Assembly: GCA_002352635.1 (NCBI GenBank)
Contig: DEIT01000138.1
Coordinates: 1-13,879, forward strand
Direction of reading: 5' to 3'
Source of the DNA: Hyphomicrobiaceae bacterium UBA2767
GTDB lineage: Bacteria; Pseudomonadota; Alphaproteobacteria; Rhizobiales; Methyloligellaceae
Length of the DNA: 13,879 bases
How positions within the stretch are numbered: the stretch's first letter is position 1; every line of letters begins with the position of its first letter. The notes beneath the pieces are model-generated. The model made no database searches, was not told the origin of the DNA, and worked only from the letters and a program-made list of their open reading frames with translations. Shown here in pieces: positions 8,048-13,879 of this stretch. A program made the position numbers and the translations under genes.

Positions 8048-9757
8048 ATGGAACTTCTCGATAAACTGTTCGATGCGGCGCCGTTGTTGGCCCTCTTCGT
8101 GACATTGGCGCTCGGATACGTTGCGGGAAAATTCAAGGTTGGCCGATTTGTTCTCGGTGGTATCGCTGGAACGTTGCTTGTCGGCGTCGTCATCGGCCAA
8201 CTCGGCATCAAGATCGATCCCGGTGTGAAGTCGATCTTCTTTGCATTGTTCATTTACGCCGTGGGTTATCAGGGTGGGCCGCAGTTCTTTCAGTCGCTAA
8301 ACAGACGTACAATCAATCAACTGGTTTCGGCGTTTGTTATGTGCTTTGTCGGGCTGATTTGCGTGCTGGTTGCGGCCTGGACGTTTGACCTCGACCGCGG
8401 AACTGCGGCCGGGTTGGCTGCTGGCGGACTGACCCAGTCGGCCATTCTGGGAACCGCCGGAGATGCAATCTCCAAGCTCGACGTATCCGCTGAACAGATC
8501 AAAACCATGCAGACCAACGTCGCGGTTGGATATGCTGTCACCTACATCTTCGGTTCACTCGGACCCATTATCATAGCCACATGGTTCATCCCGATGGTGA
8601 TGGGATGGGACATCCGCGCCGAGGCGGTCAAACTTGCTCAATCCATTTCCGGCGGCAGGCCAGAGCTTGATCCGGGCCAGTTCGACGCGATCAAGCGTGT
8701 TTCGACGCGCGTCTACAAGGTCACTGCCGCAAGCAAGGCAAATGGAACGAAGGTGGATGCCGCGCAAAAGGGAATGTCTGATGCGAAGATCGAGGCGATC
8801 TTCCGCGACGGCAGGGAGATTGACGCCACCGATCAGACCAAAATCGAGTCTGGCGACATTGTTGCGGTCACTGGTCTGATTTCGGGAATTGCAAAGACAG
8901 AGGGGTATCTCGGGACGGAAGTGCAGGCTCCTCCGGAGTTCCAACTTGTTGAAGAGGCGCGCGAGATCATTCTCACCAATAACCAGCTCGCCGGGCACAC
9001 CATCCAGGAAATAAATGAGCACGTGAACACCGATTTGCGCCGCGGTGTTTATACAATCAGGATCAGACGGGCAGGGCATGATCTGCCGTTATTGCCAGGC
9101 CTTGAGCTGCACAGGGGTGATGAGTTGCACATTGTCGGGACACCCAAGGACCTCGATCGGGTTCAAGGAATGATCGGCTACAAAATTTCGGCGGCCGCGA
9201 TTACCGACTTTGTATTCTTCGGTATTGGCATGGCGCTCGGCATTCTGGTCGGCATGGGGACAGTCAAACTGGCGGGCGTGCCGGTTACCCTCGGCACCGG
9301 TGGTGGATGTCTGCTCTCAGGGTTGCTGTTTGGATGGCTGCGCAGTACACACCCGCGCTATGCAGCCCTTCCGACGGGCGCATCGAACTTCTTGCGCGAC
9401 TTCGGTCTGGCAGTTTTTGTCGCGGTTGTTGGTCTCACCGCGGGACCACAGGCATTCGTCACAATCAAGGAACTCGGCGTAACGTTGCTGTTGCTCGGTG
9501 TCGCGGTGACTCTGCTCCCGCAGATCATCACGTTCTATTTTTCCTATTACGTCCTTGGAATCCGCAATCCCATAGAGGCGCTGGCATGTGTGGTCGGCGG
9601 ACGGAGTGCCAATCCGGGCTTCGCCGCTTTGCTCTCCAAGGCTGGCAATGCAACGCCTGTGGCTACCTTCACGGTGACCTATGCGGTCGCAAATGTCTTT
9701 CTGACCTTATGGGGGCCGTTGATCATCGGCATTATCTCCAAGAACGCTGCCCAGTAA
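8048..9757 (+). CDS. aspT: Aspartate:alanine antiporter (AspT family)
   Basis: Inner-membrane antiporter of the AAE family that, in characterised members, imports L-aspartate and exports L-alanine electrogenically. From the ATG at 8048 it is 569 residues, close to known AspT proteins. Two membrane domains of about five helices each (residues 1-185 and 383-569) flank a soluble middle carrying two TrkA-C/RCK-C-like domains (about 205-290 and 300-375). The family's matching motifs appear in both halves: GYQGGPQFFQSL in the first and GLTAGPQAF in the second, plus GGRSANPGFAAL near the C-terminus. The frame is open back to a GTG at 8015, but the ATG at 8048 follows an excellent AGGGGAG site and starts right at the first hydrophobic region. 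The aspartate 4-decarboxylase gene follows after 22 bp. That linkage is the main reason to choose AspT over the related YidE/YbjL proteins of unknown substrate. Confidence 0.88.
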   Translation: MELLDKLFDAAPLLALFVTLALGYVAGKFKVGRFVLGGIAGTLLVGVVIGQLGIKIDPGVKSIFFALFIYAVGYQGGPQFFQSLNRRTINQLVSAFVMCFVGLICVLVAAWTFDLDRGTAAGLAAGGLTQSAILGTAGDAISKLDVSAEQIKTMQTNVAVGYAVTYIFGSLGPIIIATWFIPMVMGWDIRAEAVKLAQSISGGRPELDPGQFDAIKRVSTRVYKVTAASKANGTKVDAAQKGMSDAKIEAIFRDGREIDATDQTKIESGDIVAVTGLISGIAKTEGYLGTEVQAPPEFQLVEEAREIILTNNQLAGHTIQEINEHVNTDLRRGVYTIRIRRAGHDLPLLPGLELHRGDELHIVGTPKDLDRVQGMIGYKISAAAITDFVFFGIGMALGILVGMGTVKLAGVPVTLGTGGGCLLSGLLFGWLRSTHPRYAALPTGASNFLRDFGLAVFVAVVGLTAGPQAFVTIKELGVTLLLLGVAVTLLPQIITFYFSYYVLGIRNPIEALACVVGGRSANPGFAALLSKAGNATPVATFTVTYAVANVFLTLWGPLIIGIISKNAAQ

Positions 9758-9779
9758 CCTGTTACGAGGAGAGTATGAA

Positions 9780-11378
9780 ATGGCTGAAGAGGACCTTAGT
9801 GCATACGCCAAACTCAGCCCGTTCGAACTCAAGGACAAACTGATCGAACTTGCGTCTTCTGACTCAGAGCGCATGATGTTGAATGCCGGGCGCGGCAATC
9901 CCAATTTTCTCGCAACACTTCCCCGCAGGGCATTCTTGCGGCTCGGCGATTTTGCCATACGAGAGTCGGAGCGCTCTTACGCCTATCTCAACAGCGGTTT
10001 CGGAGGCTTGCCTGAACAAAAGGGCATGGTCGAGCGCTATGAGACATTTGCGCAAGGGCACGAGGATACCGAAGGCGTCAAATTTCTGCTCTCCGCAATC
10101 ACCTATGTGAAGGATCGTCTTGGCCTGGATCAGGAAGAATTCCTGGCCGAAGCCGTAGGGGCTTTCCTCGGTTGCAACTATCCGGTGCCGCCGCGCATGC
10201 TCACGCACGCGGAAGCAATCGTGAAAGCCTATCTCGAACAGGAAATGTATGGCGGTGCACCGCATATCGGCGGAGATTTTTCCATCTTCGCGACCGAAGG
10301 CGGTACTGCCGCCATGACGTATGTCTTCGAGACCATGAGCGTAAATGAACTCATCAAACCCGGTGACAAGATTGCCCTTGGAACGCCGATATTTTCTCCG
10401 TATCTGGAAATTCCGCCACTGCCCCAATACGACATGGAAGTCGTTGATGTGCGCATGGACGAAGAGGAGGACTGGCAATTCCCTTCGTCTGAGTTGAAGA
10501 AACTCGAAGATCCAGCAATCAAGATCTTCTGTTTGGTCAATCCGGCCAATCCCCCGTCCGTAAAGATGTCCGACGCAGGATTGGACGAACTCGCCAAGCT
10601 CATAAACACCAAGCGACCGGACTTGTTCATCGTCACGGATGATGTCTACGGCACATTTGCGGACGATTTCGTCTCGCTGTTCGCCAAATGCCCGCGCAAT
10701 GCGCTTTGCGTCTATTCGTTCTCGAAATATTTCGGTGCGACGGGCTGGCGTCTTGGCGCCATGGCATTGCACGATAACAACGCGTTCGACGACGCACTTG
10801 CCGCACTTCCCGATAAGGCAAAAAAGAAACTCGACAAACGCTATTCGTCGCTCACGACGGACCCGCGTTCTGTCCGTTTCATTGACCGGCTGGTGGCCGA
10901 CAGCCGCGCAGTTGCGCTCAACCATACCGCCGGTCTTTCAGTGCCGCAGCAACTTCAGATGACTCTGTTCTCGTTGTCCGGTTTGATGGACCTGGAAAGC
11001 CGGTACAAGAATGGCGCCAAACGCCTTATCCGCCACCGCTACGCCACCTTGTGCGCCAACATCGGCATCAAGGCGGATCAAAGTGAAAACGAGGTTCATT
11101 ACTACTATCTGATCGATCTGGAGAAACTCGGCCGCCGGCTGTTTGGCGACGCGTTTGCGAAATGGTTCAGCAAAGGCGATCGGGGCACGGATTTTCTGTT
11201 TCGCCTCGCCAAGGAAACCGGGGTCGTGCTGCTGCCTGGCAAGGGTTTTGAGGTGGTTGATGCCTCGGTACGCGTTTCGCTTGCCAATCTGACCGATGCC
11301 GATTATTCGGCCATTGGAAAGTTTACCCGCAAGGTGCTCGACGAGTTCCACCATGAATTCAAGAAAAGTGGGAAATAG
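9780..11378 (+). CDS. aspD: Aspartate 4-decarboxylase (bifunctional aspartate aminotransferase/4-decarboxylase)
   Basis: PLP-dependent cytosolic enzyme that removes the beta-carboxyl of L-aspartate to give L-alanine and CO2, consuming a proton (EC 4.1.1.12). Known family members also show weak aspartate transamination. The 532-residue length matches the family and is much longer than ordinary aminotransferases. It has fold-type I features: NAGRGNPNF near residue 40, VNPANPPS around 257 (substrate/cofactor asparagine), TDDVYGTFADDF around 285-296 (cofactor Asp and Tyr), and SFSKYFGATGWRLG with the expected Schiff-base lysine K316. The GAGGAGAG ribosome site (9766-9773) precedes two ATGs. The one at 9780 gives the enzyme, while the one at 9775 opens only a 22-codon frame. 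It lies 22 bp after aspT, so the two are probably co-transcribed and form an aspartate/alanine decarboxylation-exchange cycle. Confidence 0.93.
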   Translation: MAEEDLSAYAKLSPFELKDKLIELASSDSERMMLNAGRGNPNFLATLPRRAFLRLGDFAIRESERSYAYLNSGFGGLPEQKGMVERYETFAQGHEDTEGVKFLLSAITYVKDRLGLDQEEFLAEAVGAFLGCNYPVPPRMLTHAEAIVKAYLEQEMYGGAPHIGGDFSIFATEGGTAAMTYVFETMSVNELIKPGDKIALGTPIFSPYLEIPPLPQYDMEVVDVRMDEEEDWQFPSSELKKLEDPAIKIFCLVNPANPPSVKMSDAGLDELAKLINTKRPDLFIVTDDVYGTFADDFVSLFAKCPRNALCVYSFSKYFGATGWRLGAMALHDNNAFDDALAALPDKAKKKLDKRYSSLTTDPRSVRFIDRLVADSRAVALNHTAGLSVPQQLQMTLFSLSGLMDLESRYKNGAKRLIRHRYATLCANIGIKADQSENEVHYYYLIDLEKLGRRLFGDAFAKWFSKGDRGTDFLFRLAKETGVVLLPGKGFEVVDASVRVSLANLTDADYSAIGKFTRKVLDEFHHEFKKSGK

Positions 11379-11506
11379 CGCGATCGGGTGACGCTGCGAA
11401 GGTTGACCATTTTGGCGATGGGCCGGATTGGGCGGCGGCTCAAGCTAGTATTCCTTCGCCCTGAATTTGGCTTGCGCTTTTTCCTCATGAAGAACAGGGA
11501 GACGGT

Positions 11507-12247
11507 ATGACCGTCAAAGTGACATTCGCCGGATCTGGAGATGCGTTCGGGTCGGGCGGTCGGCTCAACACGTGTATTCTCGTTGAAGCGCCGGATGTCT
11601 GTTTCGCTATCGACTTTGGCGCATCCAGTCTGATCGCCCTCAACGCACTCGACATCCCGCACAACAAAATCGACGCCATTCTGCTGACGCATCTTCACGG
11701 AGACCACTGCGGTGGTGTGAGTTCACTGATGATGGATGCGATGCTGAGCGCGAAGCGTGAAACACCCCTTACGATTGCCGGACCGGTTGAGACAAGGGCG
11801 CATCTGCCGAAGGTCCAGGAGGCCTTGTTTCCGGGCTCGCATGTCATGGAACCAAAGTTCAGCGTGGATGTCATCGACATGGATGTACTTGTGCCGCACG
11901 ACATTCGAGGACTAAGAGTGACGACTTATCCGGCCATTCACACAAAAGCCACCAAGCCCACATCGATGCGGGTAGAGGTGGCGGGCAAAGTAATCGCCTA
12001 CACGGGAGACAGCGCCTGGACGGAGCATATTCCTGATGTTGCGCGCGGCGCGGATTTGTTCATCAGCGAGTGTTATTTCCATGAGAAGCGCGTGCCCTTC
12101 CACATGAACTACTCCGACATCAAGGAGCACGCCCAGGAGCTGGAGGCGAAGCGCATTGTTCTGACGCACATGGGTTCCGAAATGCTCGATGCGCAGGACC
12201 GTGTTGAGGAAGAGTGCGCCTATGATGGGATGGTCATCGAGCTTTAG
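11507..12247 (+). CDS. MBL-fold metallo-hydrolase, RNase Z-like
   Basis: A 246-residue metallo-beta-lactamase-fold hydrolase with a complete two-metal site: HLHGDH at residues 62-67 in LLTHLHGDHCGG, H145 in YPAIHTK, D168 in AYTGDSAW and H221 in VLTHMGSEM. The arrangement and the N-terminal VTFAGSGDAFGSGGRLNTCI resemble RNase Z/ElaC-like and related phosphodiesterases. The long flexible arm of true RNase Z is not obvious, and I cannot give a substrate. No signal peptide is seen, so it should be cytosolic. An AGGGAG ribosome site (11496-11501) supports the ATG at 11507. It follows aspD by 128 bp on the same strand, so it may have its own promoter. The gap contains TTGACC at 11403-11408 but no convincing paired -10. 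A functional link to the aspartate genes is not shown. Confidence 0.87.
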   Translation: MTVKVTFAGSGDAFGSGGRLNTCILVEAPDVCFAIDFGASSLIALNALDIPHNKIDAILLTHLHGDHCGGVSSLMMDAMLSAKRETPLTIAGPVETRAHLPKVQEALFPGSHVMEPKFSVDVIDMDVLVPHDIRGLRVTTYPAIHTKATKPTSMRVEVAGKVIAYTGDSAWTEHIPDVARGADLFISECYFHEKRVPFHMNYSDIKEHAQELEAKRIVLTHMGSEMLDAQDRVEEECAYDGMVIEL

Positions 12248-12374
12248 GGACAAGGCGGATCGAGCAAACTCATTTTCACGGCGGCTGAAAACCAGCTTTA
12301 TTCAGTACACAAATTGATTGCGGCAGAATGTCATAATTCCACGGTTTCAGGGCACAAGCGGCTGGTTCTCTCGG

Positions 12375-12407
12375 GCGACCTAAAACGTTGTGGTTGCTCT
12401 ATTTTTT
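12375..12407 (+). terminator. Possible intrinsic terminator after the hydrolase gene
   Basis: GCGACC (12375-12380) can pair with GGTTGC (12392-12397) with one G-U pair and an 11-base loop. It is followed within a few bases by a run of six T (12402-12407). The stem is short and lies 128 bp past the hydrolase stop, so this is a weak call. An even weaker candidate, GCTG/CAGC followed by TTTATT, lies at 12284-12302. Confidence 0.3.
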
Positions 12408-12427
12408 ATACCTTTAGCCACTGCCTC

Positions 12428-12433
12428 TATAAT
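12428..12433 (+). promoter_or_regulatory. Candidate -10 box for the imelysin gene
   Basis: An exact TATAAT hexamer lies in the AT-rich part of the gap, with only a poor -35 match (TTATAC at 12406-12411, 16 bp spacing). If used, transcription would start near 12440, upstream of the ICE-like palindrome, which would then sit in the early transcribed region as a repressor site would. An alternative promoter using TTGACT at 12495-12500 would put the palindrome upstream, as an activator site. The choice between them is open. Confidence 0.3.
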
Positions 12434-12468
12434 TGGAATAAGTCTAAGATATTGTTTTAAATGTATTT

Positions 12469-12485
12469 TTTAGAACGATTCTACT
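12469..12485. promoter_or_regulatory. Irr-box/ICE-like iron-control palindrome
   Basis: TTTAGAA-CGA-TTCTACT contains a perfect palindrome TAGAA-N3-TTCTA (12471-12483) and agrees at 12 of 14 arm positions with the iron control element consensus TTTAGAA-N3-TTCTAAA, as I recall it for the Irr regulator of Rhizobiales. It lies 119 bp ahead of the imelysin start, an iron-uptake type gene, so the context fits. Irr is a Fur-family protein that acts when iron or haem is scarce. Recognition is by eye against the remembered consensus. Confidence 0.6.
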
Positions 12486-12603
12486 CACCCGCTATTGACT
12501 CCGGGTCCTCCAGAATGTCTGCTGACACGGCGTTTTACGAGAATTCGAACGCTAAACATTATTCCGATATCGGGGCTTTGAACCCTGCCTATTGGGGAAA
12601 AAA

Positions 12604-13879
12604 ATGATCTCATCACGCTTCCGGCAGGGCGTCCGCCGTGCCGTTTTCGCAGTCATCATTCTGGGCCTTTCTACAACAGCCGTGACCCATGCGCGGGCGC
12701 AGGTCGCCGCCAGGGATGTTCTCGAAATCTACGCTGATATCGCGCATGCGACCTATGAAGATTCCCTCGTCACCGCTCAGACCTTACGCACGGTCATAAA
12801 GGTCTTTTTGGCAACGCCCACCGCACAGACAATGCGCGCTGCGAGAGCTGCCTGGATTGCCGCGCGTGAACCTTACTAGCAGAGCGAGGCTTATCGGTTT
12901 GGCAATGCGGTCGACGACGACTGGGAAGGCAAGGTCAATGCCTGGCCCCTCGATGAAGGCCTCATCGACTACGTCGCAGGCGACTATGGTGCCGAGTCCG
13001 AAGTAAACTCGCTTTACACTGCCAACGTCATTGCCAATTCAAAGATCAAGATTGGCGGCAGAGATGTTGACACGCGCAAGATCACCAAGGCGCTGCTGAC
13101 CAAGGTTCTGCACGAGGCCGGTGAGATTGAAGCTAATGTGGCTACCGGGTATCACGCCATCGAGTTTTTGCTCTGGGGGCAGGACCTCAATGGTACGCAG
13201 GCCGGTGCCGGAACCCGCCCTGCAAGCGACTTCAACGTGAAGCAATGCACCAACGGAAGTTGCGCCCGGCGTGCGGCTTACCTGCGCGTCGTAACGGATT
13301 TGTTGATCGATGATCTTTCGTGGATGGTCGCTCAGTGGGCGCCGGAAGGTGCTGCTCGCAAGGAGCTTCTGGAGGCTCCTGCTTCGGTTGGTTTGATGCG
13401 CATCTTCACCGGTCTTGGCAGCTTGTCTTATCGTGAACTCGCCGGCGAGCGGATGCAGCTTGGCCTGCTGATTAACAATCCCGAGGAGGAACATGATTGC
13501 TTCTCGGACAACACCCACAATTCCCACTATTTCGATCAGGTCGGAATTCGAAACGCCTATTTCGGACACTACCGCCGCGTCGATGGCTCCATTGTGTCCG
13601 GTCCAAGTCCGTCCGATCTGATCAAGGAGAAGGCTCCCGATACCGATAAGGCTCTGCGCGCACGTCTCAACGAAACGCTTGCGGCGATGGCGGCAATGGT
13701 CCACCGCGCCGAAACGGTCGAGGCGTATGACCAGATGATTGGCGAGGGCAACAATGAGGGAAATGCCCTCGTGCAGGCGGCGATCGACGCGCTGCTCGCA
13801 CAAACCAAGGATATCGAGCGGGCGGTTTCAGCGCTTGGCCTGAAGTTCATTGAATTCGAGGGATCGGATAGCCTGGATA
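12604..13879 (+). pseudogene. Imelysin-family (M75, IrpA-like) periplasmic iron-uptake protein, interrupted by an in-frame amber codon; 3' end beyond window
   Basis: Imelysins are periplasmic or outer-membrane-associated helical proteins linked to iron acquisition (IrpA, EfeO-type M75 domain); proteolysis is described for few. From the ATG at 12604 (after GGGGAAAAAA) the frame encodes a signal peptide (about residues 1-33, cleaved near ARAQ) and the start of the domain, LEIYADIAHATYEDSL. It then meets TAG at 12877-12879, codon 92, in the conserved REPY-x-QSEAYRFGN stretch. The same frame stays open for 333 more codons to the window end and reads as intact imelysin: DDWEGKVNAWPLDEGLIDY, the GxHxxE motif as GYHAIEFLLWG (G182, H184, E187), the cysteine pair of CTNGSC, and EEEHDCFSDNTHNSHY. 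Homologues usually have Q or L at the stop position, so one base change (CAG or TTG to TAG) explains it. Without readthrough only a 91-residue fragment is made. Confidence 0.88.

Larger units (their letters stand above)
12248..12603. other. Intergenic regulatory region, 356 bp
   Basis: A stretch with no plausible gene on either strand, and clearly more AT-rich than its surroundings between about 12395 and 12485. It holds two weak terminator-like hairpins after the hydrolase gene (12284-12300 and 12375-12407), a TATAAT hexamer (12428-12433), an Irr/ICE-like palindrome (12469-12485), a TTGACT hexamer (12495-12500) and a 10 bp perfect palindrome CCGATATCGG (12564-12573). It looks like the terminator of one unit and the promoter and operator region of the iron-related imelysin gene. 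Confidence 0.6.

Noticed and set aside
9775..9843. ATG at 9775 close behind the GAGGAGAG ribosome site, as a small gene
   Set aside because: It opens only 22 codons out of frame with aspD. The ATG at 9780 has good spacing and gives the full enzyme.
9864..10925. Long open frame on the - strand (353 codons) opposite aspD
   Set aside because: It mirrors the codon structure of a clearly real + strand enzyme, has a composition rich in Arg, His and Cys without a recognisable domain, and has no ribosome site that I can see.
12877..12879. TAG decoded as pyrrolysine, or a programmed recoding site
   Set aside because: No pyrrolysine genes are visible, alphaproteobacteria are not known to use it generally, and the position is a normal Gln/Leu site. 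A point mutation or sequencing error is simpler.
13039..13803. Open frame of 254 codons on the - strand opposite the imelysin region
   Set aside because: I considered whether this was the real gene given the amber codon. The + strand frame carries every imelysin motif in order, and the - strand translation resembles no family I know.

Overview
The window reads as chromosomal DNA of an alphaproteobacterium, most likely of the Hyphomicrobiales (Rhizobiales) or a close relative. This is inferred from moderately high GC, a bo3-type quinol oxidase operon, a rhizobial-style TolC protein and RND pump, and an Irr/ICE-like iron-control palindrome ahead of an imelysin gene. No species can be named. Every gene lies on the + strand. 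I see no tRNA, rRNA, CRISPR array, insertion sequence or phage gene.

Layout. (1) 1-929: the end of a cyo operon. The last codons of what is probably cyoB are followed by cyoC and cyoD, all joined by overlapping stop and start codons. These encode small membrane subunits of cytochrome bo3 ubiquinol oxidase. (2) 972-1931: an AEC-family permease of unknown substrate. (3) 2045-7940: a complete tripartite efflux pump made of a periplasmic adaptor, an AcrB-type RND proton antiporter with intact proton-relay residues, and, after a 171 bp gap, a TolC-type outer-membrane channel. No pump regulator is adjacent. (4) 8048-11378: a two-gene operon for an AspT-type aspartate:alanine antiporter and PLP-dependent aspartate 4-decarboxylase. 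Together they can form a decarboxylation/exchange cycle that uses up cytosolic protons and makes proton-motive force. (5) 11507-12247: a stand-alone metallo-beta-lactamase-fold hydrolase of the RNase Z-like type. (6) 12248-12603: a 356 bp AT-rich regulatory gap with candidate terminators, a TATAAT box and an ICE-like palindrome. (7) 12604-13879 (runs off the window): an imelysin-family periplasmic iron-uptake protein gene broken by one in-frame amber codon at codon 92.

How the parts fit. The oxidase, the RND pump and the AspT/AspD cycle all make or spend proton-motive force, but nothing shows that they are co-regulated. The observations most worth a second look are the amber codon in an otherwise intact imelysin frame, the Irr-like palindrome upstream of it, and the AspT-AspD energy/acid-tolerance cassette with a perfect inverted repeat just before its first gene. 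I found no clearly undescribed multi-gene system. The families here are known ones.
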